A stretch of DNA of 64,000 nucleotides from positions 17,478-81,477 of the forward strand of contig WFMF01000645.1 of NCBI GenBank assembly GCA_011033025.1, given 5' to 3'. The notes beneath the pieces are model-generated. The model was not told the DNA's origin. It did no database searches and was given only the letters and a program-made list of their open reading frames with translations. The DNA is from Beroe forskalii (lineage: Eukaryota > Ctenophora > Nuda > Beroida > Beroidae). Positions 25,401 to 37,400 of the stretch are shown here, one piece after another; position 1 is the stretch's first letter, and each line of letters begins with the position of its first letter. The position numbers and the translations under genes are program-made.

Positions 25401-28400
25401 ATAGGAGCAATTGAGCAAATGCTTTGTACATACATTGTCACACTCTTCACACACTACACATACTTTAGGTACACTTAATACACAATCTTTATTTGATCCT
25501 GATCCTGGGACCATGTATGATGTTCAATGTACATAATAATCGAAGATATTGTCATATCACCAGTCTAACACTGAACATATGGGATGTGTCGAGCTACCCA
25601 GGGTTCTTAGGCAGCTAGATCATGTTCTATCTTTCAATGTTGCTTGTATACATAACCGCAATACACTGTGTACAATGTATATTGAACACGTCAATGTACA
25701 ATATTCTCGTCAAATGACACGGGTGGTCTAATTCCAGGGACACAGCTAATATTGACCAATCAGCGTGCGAGTTTACAGACAACTCGCACGCTGATTGGTC
25801 GACATCAAATTGAACTGTGGGTAAGCTAATATACGCTGCCCATATAAATGTGTCATGTACAGCACGCCTAAATTATTAGAGTCCACTGTATAATACCTAC
25901 TTATTTGTATATTGGATGACTGACGTCTGACAGAGATTGCTTGTACAGTTCAAGCCTGTCAAGTGCTCTGGATATTTGCTCAAGACTGGTCTCAACTCTA
26001 TCAAAATAATCACTTTTAATCGGTACCAAACAAATCATCCGATATAAGTTAGACCTTTTTCAAAGTCGGTTAATCGCTCATTGAATGCCCTCATTTTCTT
26101 AGAGGGTATTTATTTTCTCAGGGTTTTAAGGCAAAAAATTCACATTTAATTGATCTGAAAATTGATTAGATCCAGAAAACATTCCAATTTGCTGTTGCCT
26201 GAGTTCAGCAACATTCTCACACTCACACATTAACCTCACTCTGCTACATATAGCACTACTCTGTTGTTAATAGCACTCAAACATTCAATGAGAAATATAG
26301 GCGGTGTGATGTCATCAACTCACCATTATAATCCCTGATAATGACGTCATGAGCGGATGTGTATTGTTCGTCGGCGGCTGTCTCAAGCTGTTACAATGTT
26401 GCTTCGATCCATCCATTTACGAGCTAAAAGCGAGCTAATTTAACTTAGCGTTTGGTCTTAATGTTGAATAATATAATGTGATGTGAAGGAGATCGTGAGA
26501 CATTAAGAAATATTAACTCTCCTTCTGGAATTTCTCTTTCTTAAATACGCATCAAAATAAGTTCCATCCCCCTCTTGAAGGAGAAGAAGAATGTCGCTGA
26601 ATTCCTACTAGACAACTTGGCGAGTTATTTGTAGTTAAAAGCGACGAATTTGTGTATTTTATGCAGCTGAATATGCTGCTGTAAAGTGTTTGGGTGTATG
26701 TTTGGTGTTTGTTCAGCGGAGTGAGAAAATTCTAACATTTTCTAGATTTCCAAATCTAGAAAATGTTAGAATCTCACCTTCGATTTTACTGCAGTCTACA
26801 ATGTATATTACGTAGTATGGAATCTTTTGGGTAGCATTGCGTTATGTAGCATCAGACCAATTTTATCTTTTTCACTCTTGGTATTCTTTAACTTTAAGTT
26901 TATCAAAAGTAGCTAAATCGATCACTTTAGTTGCAAATCAAACTTAGTTCTCTTCAATTTGTCGGTACAAAGGAAACCGATGAAGACCAAAAAATTTGGA
27001 TAGCAGAATACTTTAAATCACAAATCAAATATATGCTTTACTTCCATTATTTCCCAGCTATCTTGTTCTTCCCTACTCCACAGCATCTTCATCGTCCACC
27101 TGCAGTACGGGATAATGAGCGTAGTCCAGGATCCCACAGTTAAATCCGGTGAAATCCTTCCTCAACCAGTAGAGATACCCCTTATCTCCCCACTCTGTTC
27201 CCATGCTGTTCTTAATGATGTACGCACTGGAAGTGTAGCCCACCTGAAAATAAATAAGCAACATTAGCAACATTTGATATAAGTAAAATTGTTTCATAAA
27301 ATTTTTTGATTCATTCAATTTTCTTTCATTCAGTTTCACTCACCATGCTCATGGCATGCGGGATCTGGTTATCGTACTCATCCAGTTTCTGCCCGCATTG
27401 AGTAGCCGTCCAATCATAGTTCCCGCCCATATACGACTCTATGTCGGAGTTAATGGTTTCCATGGTAACGATGACAGGTGAGAAGTTTGCTATCATGCCT
27501 AGGAGGGCTTGTTCCCCAGTTTGGTAGCGGGAGAGAATGACATGCTGGATTTCACCCAGTAGCCTTTGAGAGCGTTGGTGTAACGGAAGTGGTTGATGTA
27601 GCTGCAGTCTTTACGTTTCCATCTGCAGGAGGGATGAGAGTTAAATTAGAGACAGAAATATGTCTTGTGAGATTCAATATTTGCTTCAAAAATGTTAGAT
27701 TCTTCAAACTTATGACTTTTAGGAAAAAATATAAGTTCCCTTTAGATGTATGGAAATATAAGTTGCGCTTTAAAGATGAAATAAGCAAAGTTAAATTCTG
27801 TTGTTTTTCCTCAAACCTGTTGGGTATATCTTTGAGTGAAGCCAAATGTTTCTTCCTCGACAACCAAATCCAGGCCCTGAGATAACTCCCTCCAATGTCC
27901 TCGTACTCCGGAGTTCCATAATCCGTGCAATCTATCAGCTCCTGACTCGACAAGTCCTTGAGTTTCTTCTTAAAAACACTCAGCTGCGCCTCGAGGGGGA
28001 CTACAGAGACGTGGGCCCAGCAGGTGTGCCCGATTTGGTCTTTGATTGGTGTCACGGCGTTATGTTTCCTCCAGTCCCAGGAGGTGGGTACAGTGATATC
28101 CCGGGCTGATGGGAGATATAGTTGTGAAAAAAGGAGACTATTAAAAAGGACATAAAAAGCAAATAAAAAGATTAGAGGCTTCTAAATTTGAAGTCTGATA
28201 TATTGGACTAACATGTCCATTGTCCAATGTCTGTTTAACTTCAAATTGGTGGACTTTAAACAGTTCTTGAGCAGTGAAAAGCAAATTTTTGGTCAAAGTC
28301 TAGTGAAGTAATTCCTGTAATCATCAGCACATGAGCTTCATCCCCTTACCTTTTAAGTGAAGTGCCTCTTCCTCATCAGATCTCTTCATCAAAAGATCGA

Positions 28401-31400
28401 CATCGTTAGCCCCATCCACAGTTCCATTGATGCCGTTACTGTAGAGGGCCTTCTCACAGTCCGTCATGTGTGCCAAGGGCGTTATGCCAACCTGAGTAGA
28501 GAAAACCAAGGGCGTTATGCCAACCTGAGAAAACCAAGGGCGTTATGCCAACCTGAGTAGAGAAAACCAAGGGCGTTATGCCTACCTGGGCAAGGATTTG
28601 AACTTCTTTACATGCTTTGAGGGCAGGAAATTTAGATTTAAGGTTTATGCTGTAACAAAATGGAGGAAAAACTTCCCTGGGCTCAGCAGGGGTCCACCAG
28701 GGGATCACTAGGCTGGAGGTCAGTAGGGGTCACCAGGGGTCAGTAGGGGGTCATTGGTGTACTTTCATACGAACAAACTTTCCACGTAACCCTCTCGTCT
28801 GCCTTCAGTGTCATCACTCTCTGTATGAACTTCTTGAAAAGTACTCTCCTCTGTGGGTCCTCCCGTTCATGGTGATCGATACTGTGTTTCTGGGTTGGGA
28901 TTGCGATTGGTGACGAAACGAATAATAATACTGTGTTTCTGGGTTGAGATTGTACGATTAACAAACGAATGGGAGTGTGATATCGAAAATTATCACACGA
29001 GGCGTCAGCCGAGTTTGACAATTTTCGATACCACACGATCCATGAGTTTGTTAATTGTATTATTACCCGACAAAAAGTACTCCCTCCCACTCGGGTCTGA
29101 CGACCCTCGTCTGAATTCAACGTTTTTATAGATTTTGAGTGCTCCTTCATAAAATCAACAATTTATTCAACGATATTCTGCTCTATCATCCCGCCACTGT
29201 ACAGTAGTTCTATGAAGGAGTGATATATCGATAATTATCACACTGGAGTTTGAGCCACGGGAGGGTAATAATGGGAATTTATTGAATGCAACAATTTATT
29301 GAATATTAACAGGCAGTGAGCCGCGCACGATAACGTCGCGCATGGAAAAGCTCCGCACGTAGAGGTTCGACACGCCCCTGTTTAGTGTTTTAGGTTACTC
29401 AATCGACCAATCAGCGTGCGAGTTGACTGTTAATAACTCGCGCGTTGATTGGCTGAAATACCTCTTTGTATTCCTCGTAGAGGACCTCTAGTTTCTCATC
29501 AGACTTCACAGCACCATCTAACTTAGTGTATTCTGGACCACATAACCCATCCGTTCGGTAAGGGAAGAGGGTTGTGGAACCAGAATGGAAGAGAAGAAGT
29601 AGAAGAAACATATTGTGTGGCAATGGAGTGAAGAGGACGGAATTAGCGCTTTTTATAGGAATCTTAGACAGGAGCTTTTATAGGAATTCTCGAGAAGAGT
29701 TCTTGATAAGAGTAAGAATGGCAATAATCATATAAGTTCAATCGAATTGAGTGGAAATAGAAAGTTTACAATAGCATTGTTGATGTGATAATTGAATATT
29801 TTGTTGTGCGCTAAGTGTGAATCTGATAACCATTTTCTGGCCATCGTGGGTAGCAAATTTCGAGAAAAACAATGCGAAAAACTCAATAATAACTTAATCA
29901 GCTTTATTAAGTATCGACTTTATCAAATAATTCACTGAATAAAGCTTCTTCAACAGCCCTTTGAATAGAGAGTCGTGACCCCAAAACATAATATATTTGT
30001 TTATTTCCTATATTAGTTACCTACTTATTAATCCTTTCATCATAAAAGTAAGTTACCATGATAATAGCAATAAGTCGATTCGGAATATTGGAACGAAAAT
30101 TATTATGTGTTCATTTACCGAGAAGAGAAATCTATATTTTTACAAAAAACTATAATGACAGAAGGAAACCCCTTAACATAAATTTCATTTATACAGACAA
30201 ACACCTGTAGTCCATTTCCGAAGAAGTGTCCTAATCACCTCTGAGTATTTCAAGACATGAGGTGACTCAAGTCTTATTGGCTGTCCTAAGCCAGCTTAAA
30301 GTTTTGGGTCACGATCGATGAATCCTCAATCCTCATCCCCCCTTTATTCTGGGAGGATGAGGCTATGTAATCCTTAGATTTTATTCATTGTTCACAATTA
30401 ATTGTTAATATTTTCAGAGGACCCCCGTCCACAGCCGTTCCACAGAGTTTGACCCGTTTGACGGGTACGCAGACAGACACGACTACGCGGACTACCCTAG
30501 TCCGGTTCCTGGCAGACAACAACAGCAGCAGATTGACAGTAACACGTACAACAGACATCATACCTACAGCAGGAGAGGTGGGATTTGACTATTTGAGCTG
30601 TTTTTTCTGATCTTTACCATTTGTCAGTTTATTTGACTGTCTGTTCGTCGGGGGAAATGAGAAATTAGGCATGGCCGATGAACGGCGGACATACGGAGGA
30701 CAGTCTCTCATCTTCATATCTGGAAATCTGTATATTGCAGGAATATCTCCATGTTTTCTTGCTGCTTTTTATTTGACTGTCTGTCTGACTGTGTAATGTT
30801 TATTTGTCTGTCTGTCTGTTTGTATCCTGTACCACCTACCAGACAGCAGCAGGCAGTAAATAGTTATCACAGACAGCATTCCTACAGCCGAGAGAGGTAA
30901 GCTATGGTTTGAGTGACTTTTGCTGGATTTTTTGTCGTGTGTTTGTTCAATTCTTTGTATGGTTGGAGTGAGTTTTTGCTGGTTTGGTTGTGTTTTGTTC
31001 CTTTGCTTGTTTGAGTGATTTTTTGCTGAATTTCGCGCGTTTGAACTTTTTGTATGTTGGTTTTGTATGTTGGTTTGAGTGAATCTTTGCTTTACGTGTT
31101 TCTCCATTTGTTCCTTTGTTTGTGTTTCGTCTCTTTGCTTGAGCTGCATTCCTGTGTGTATAGTTACACTTTGAAATGTAACACCTTTGAAATGGATCAA
31201 ATATACCAAACAATAAAAGTTACATTCCTCCCATATAACCGTACGTAATCCTATGTTGACACAGCACATATGTTATGATCAGATATTTCCTGAGATGTGT
31301 GTTTGTGGGTGTGTGTTTTTGTGTTTGTGGAAGAAAGTGGACTTTATGAAATCATCAATTCACCACTTTAAACCCTGATCATGACGTCTTAACCGGGTCT

Positions 31401-34400
31401 ATCCCAGTCCTCTCTAGACTTGAACACGTGTGGTAACATATGTGAGATAATAAATAGTGATAGTAAACACCGACGTTTACCCACAGCACCCACAGCTCCT
31501 GCGACCTGCGATATTTGGCCAATCAGCTCAAAGGATATGCACGATAGTGCTCGCTCATTGGTCGAGATATGTGCGCTGGGTAAACTGATGTGTGGCGGTG
31601 TTTTGGTGTTTCGTATTGAAATGCCACAGTGTGAATGAATGTGTTACAGGCAGTCAAACTAACATAATACCAAAATAAGTGGTCTCTTACTGTGTGGAAC
31701 CTCACCAGTCTCCCTTGGGTTAAAATTAAGTAACAATACCTAGATTATCAGTATTTGAATGCATGAATTTTATTTTATTTTGCATATTTATACCTACATA
31801 GATTACAAAATAATGCTGAGGCATATGTTCGCAATATCGGCATATTATGGTATACGTGTATTTACGGCTGATTATACACTGTTTACATGCCAATTATTCT
31901 ACTGTTGATAGAAATTCTGGCTTGACGGTAAATAGTGTTTATTCGTTGATAAATGTATCAGAATCAAAAGCAGAAACTTAAACCCAGCCTCTCAAGACTT
32001 AATGAATCAATTGTAAATTGATGAGTTTTTGCATGACATGCTGTTTCCAAACATGATTGTGTTGTACAGCTAAAATGATATGTGAATTTAAAAGCGAGGC
32101 TGCAAATTGCGTAAAGAACTTTTCTTTTAATCAAACATAGTAACCTAAATTTTTCACTTGTGCGTGCGTCTAGAACCAAGAGTGAGACACGCCGGGATGC
32201 GCTCAGGAAGTGTACCAAGCGGAAGAGTGAACTGAAAAACATGTACAAATGGTGAGGTTTTGTGTGTGGAGTGTGTCATGCGTGTGGGGTCACGCAAAGC
32301 AAAGTGTCACGTGACTTATGGGTCACGCAAAAGCAAAATACATCACGTGACTGCTTTGCATTCTGTGGGAAGGAATGTGTTTGCTGATTCGGTGTCAAAA
32401 GCCTCCTTCAGTTTGCATGAAGAGCGACGAGAGATTGATAATAATAATATTATGACGAGCTGACCCTAACTTTCCTATGCATTGGCTACGTTTTTGGACT
32501 TCATCCCCCCTAAATTTTCATTGAAGATGGATTTCTTTGGATGGAAGTTCGTTCAAGTATCATGGAGTTCTGTTGCTTCGAGCACAGCTCTCTAACACCA
32601 GAAGACCGACTGGGACTCTGGAATGTCCATCCTCCTTTTAATCTTCATCATTTGGATGGGTTTTAATGTGTGATTGTTTTATATCATCTAAATCATTCAA
32701 ATTCATGTTATTCTTCAAAAACATTGCTTTTTGATTTAGCAAAGCACAACAAGTAAGTTAATCGATTACACTGTTTTCCTCCTAAACTCAAATTTCCTCA
32801 AAGGAAAAATTAAAATTTCGACTAGTAAATATTTCGTAAATATTCGTAAATATTTATTATTTTGTCTATATTCCGTGGTTTCAGGAGTTACAACGGACAC
32901 CATCCTCCGCCGAACAACAACCTACCAAACCACGGTAGACCGGTGTCCATGCACCTTTATGATGAGGATAGGATGAGTGAACGGAGTTCAGATAGATACA
33001 CTGACAGGTATAATGTGATGTCATCAATTTAATGTTTTAAGTCTTGAAAATGACGTCATGAGTTCTGCGGGGTTAGGGTTATTGTTAGTCTAGGTTTGTA
33101 AGAACTTAAGAACGTTTGAAGTAAAAAGTTGAAAATGCTGGCACTATTCCAGAAGTTGAGAACAAAGTTGTATTTCAGTTGTCTTATCTCTGCTGTTGTA
33201 GAACCACGGACAGAGTCTTTTCTCCGAATTCGCATTAGCCCTTCTTTATTTATATTCAATTCTGAAGCAATGTTTACTTTTTCTGTGTATAGTACATTAG
33301 TCGGCAGAAAATTGAAGTTTATTAAAATAGTAGGATAATATCATTTTTTCAATCTACAATATAAAACAGTGAAAAAAACAATGACTGATTTTGCCTTTTG
33401 TGTCACCTGGAAAATCCGAATTCGTAATAGTTCGAAATTCGAAGAAATGTGTGGAGGATCAGTTGGGACAGGGCTGTTGGGCTTATTTTGGGACATTTCA
33501 ACGAATCCCCCAACATTTCTGTCAATAAGAGATACCTTAGTACCAGAAATATACGGACACCACCAATTAACAACAACCAAGAAACCAAGGCGACAAGATA
33601 TTAAGACGATTTTTCCTGATGAGTTCAAATTGAAGTTTTTTTCGAAAATAAACGATTTCTTCCATTTGAAATGGCTATGAAATGAATATAAAACTGGTAT
33701 CAAAAATACAGAAAATTTTGAGTGGGCCTTCAAAATAAAATGCCTACACCAGATCCTGAGCTTTTCAAATGGGTCATTCTAGAGTCCATACCGGCATCTT
33801 TACATCAGATGAAGAAAATAAGAATGATAATGTGATTTTACTAAAATAATACTTGAATAGTTTGTCGACTTATTGAATCAGTATTTTAATTTCTTTTTGG
33901 TGCTTATTGCACTGAGATTGGCTATCAAAGTGATTTATTGTGTTCCTATATTGGAAAAGTTGATAGGAGAAAAAATAAAACAAAATTATGCCTTTTAAAA
34001 ATCAAGATCCGACCATAATAGTTCGAAATTCGTAGAATAATGTGGAGGATAAGAATTTTGCTGGCGATTTTTCCAAAATCGCCTTAATTTCTTGTCGCCT
34101 ATATTTCTGGTACTAAGGTATTTCAAATTCCGTACATTAACAATCAAATTATACTCCACACATCTATAGTATCATGCTACTAACAGTTTCATGCCTAATT
34201 TCATTTGCTTTGTACAAAAAGATATGCAATTCTCCGTCATCTATTCATCATTCTAAATCATGATAATGACGTCATTCTAATTCACCAATACACAGTTTCG
34301 TATCCTTGATTTATAATCCCTAATTTTATTTCAGATCCTATCCCGAAGAACGCCGACAGCCGAGACAATCGGTAATTGAATTAGAATATACAAATAATCT

Positions 34401-37400
34401 TTTTTCTGTGATGAGAGCAAGTGAAATTTCACATAATTATCACGAATTACGTTAAATTTCACAGAATTAACGCGAATATCATGTGAATTTTCACGATTAT
34501 ATTATGAGAGATCGTATGTATTATGCGATAATTATGCGCATAATTTAAATGGATCTTGTGCTTGCATAATTTAGATGGACTGAATGAAATTAGCCCATTA
34601 GCTCAAAAGTAATAATATAAATTCTACACAATTCTATTGTATGTATTCAAAGGCCTGCTATGTTATATACACGCATCAAATTAACTTTGTGCATGTCAAA
34701 ATAAATAATTTCTGGCAAATTTTATAGGTATCGTAAGAAATCGGTCTCATATCTTAATTTGCTGCTATTTTGAATCGCTGTACACAAGTGTGCTACAATT
34801 CAACAGTTCATGAGGCGAAATAGTGAGTGGTTACATGTCGAAGTGGTGACCGTATACCGCAACTTTAATGGCCCCGCAACTTGAAACGAGCATGGAAAGG
34901 GTATTTCATTTGCATACCACATTACAGAAGTGACATGTAACCACTCACTATTTTGATCAACACATGTCAGTAATGCAAGTGCATCCTTAGCACATACAAT
35001 TCTATCATGAATCTGATTGAATAAGGTAATTACGGTTACGTAATGCTCCGTTGTTTTATAATGACAGAGGTCCGGTTTTTGTAAATTCGTGGCCTTTCAT
35101 GTACAGTGAAAATCGGATTAAGTCATCCGAGAATCAGATTCATAAACAAAATCATGACTTTTGCGTAACGCGCGCAAACGTTGCTCTGATCATTTTCACG
35201 CTAAAGTATTCGTGATATGCGCGCGCGTGTGAATGACGCGCCCAAATTAATTCTTTCGCGCGTAAATACACGAATTTTGTTCCTGCTAAAATTGTTTAAA
35301 TTCCTTTGGCCACCAAAGTGAAATTTCTTCTGTAAAATTTGCTTGAAAGAAAAGAAATTGATTTGTATGCGTCATCATCTTCTCCATCAATTCTAGGACA
35401 CATCAGACATTAAAAAGTGATTTCGAAGTTTCGAGCAACTATCATGTTTTGTTTCGACACGTATTCTATGACGTATGTGCTGTTTTATTCATATTGCAAT
35501 CTCTCAGAGACACGAAGAGGCATTCACTCCGCCTCCAGCCAAGCCGGGCACCGCCTTCCAAATAACCTTCGACGAGCCGAAGTCGCAGACGCCTCGACGC
35601 AGAGGCAAGAAGAAGCGGGAAACGCCCCCAAAAGATAGCAATGAGGACAAGAAGAGCAATCTGTCTGGGTGTTCAGAACGGAGTCACAAGTCATTCGATT
35701 CTAATAGGTATATGAATTGGGAATGGTGTCATTTTGCCCCAAATTCAGAAAGAAAGAGGATCATGAGTGAATGTTTTAAATAATGAAGGCTGAGCATGTG
35801 TTTGATAGCTTTTAAGTTGACTGTAAGAAACTGTGTGTTTCAGCATTGTAAATATCTCGTTCAGGTCGCAAGAAGAACGTAAAGAATCTCGAAGAAGGGA
35901 CAACAACAAACAATTCTCTGATGAAAACAACAAACAACATTCCGAGTCTGAAGAGGAGGGTTCACACAAGTCTCAGGTACAGTTAAAGTTTTTTAATTAT
36001 TGTTTGATCAGTGATGGTCGGAAAGTAAAATCAGGGTTTATAGACGGAATTGCGAGTTTGTCTTGAGTTGTCGTGCACGACGTAGAAGGTTTCAAATCAA
36101 ATTGCTGTTTTTGAGAAGTTTTGGTTCTATTTTTTCATCTCGCAGGGTGGAAGCAGTGACAACAACAAGATAAACAACAACAACATGGGAGATATGCAGA
36201 TAGATGACATTGAGTTGTGCCTCCCAGATGAGGTAAGAGACCCAAGGAGACAATTTCTCCGGTTTTTCCTTTGCGATATAAACAAGTTTTGGAATCATTC
36301 TGATCAAACCCATTTTGTAAATTTATTATCGTGGGGTTTGATTGAATTTCGCCTTTGGACCGTATTTGCTCTGGGTCATGTTTTAACATATTTCAGGATC
36401 TTCTCGACGCTTGCACGCTTAACCGAGCCACTGTAAGAACTTTAAGCTGAAAATGAGCTCAATAAATGCTACCAATCTATGCTAACGAAAACTTTTAACT
36501 TTCTGCAACCTGCATGGTTTTCGGGATAATCCTGGGACTGCCCAATATCAAAATAACATGAATCTGTTTACGCTACGTGGCATTTGGCACTTTCCTGAGA
36601 ACTTATTTCATTTTAACTGTTTGGGTGTTGGGTCTCATTTTTGATTCGCTATCGTTAACCTTCCGATTTGACCTCTTTCACGCTAAACATTCTGCATTAT
36701 TCTAGTTTGATTTCTATTATAAACTAAGCCGATTTGAGCACAATTATTTAATTGGTGATTGTTCTTATCGGAGTCTGGATGAGGCATGTGATTTATATCT
36801 CTTCAGGAAACAAACAACCGTCAGAAAAGTGATGAGGAAGTCTCCCAAACCTCGTGAGTTTAAAATCAAACTTAACTTCACTCAAATTTGACCAAAATAT
36901 GCTCCTTACTTAGAAGAATAAGTGCCTTAAAATCTTCTGTAAAAACAATTATACAATCACGTTCACCCACCCTGAACATTTTATTCACTAAGAATTAAGA
37001 GTTCTCATATTCTTAAAATCTTTTTTTGCATAAAATCATTCCTTTCCTAGAAAATCCTATCTTCTCTTAGATCGAGTGTACCCGAAGAACACCAGGAAGA
37101 CCCAGCTGTAAAGAAAGAACTGACCCAGTGGGCTAACTCCGTACTCAAGTTACGTGACTACGTGCCTGTTTTTTCCATCCACGATGCGCTGAAAGACGGT
37201 CGGACTCTGGGTCAGCTCATCCATGCCATTGGTGAGAGATTCATACTTTCAGCTACAGCTCTTACATTCTACAGGATTTTTTCAAAATCAAGGAATTTTT
37301 CAAGATCTTTCGGCATTCTTTCGATAGATCTTTTGATTGATCCACGTATAAACAAATGGGTCATAGCATGACTGATGAAGGCACCAAAGTAATTGCTCAT

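Noticed and set aside
30769-31269. 166-codon minus-strand frame rich in Lys, Asn, Gln and Thr
   Set aside because: T/G-rich low-complexity intron sequence read backwards; no domain and no splice context.
33369-33680. Overlapping frames of 103 and 130 codons
   Set aside because: They run into a family D MITE end and show no family signature on either strand.
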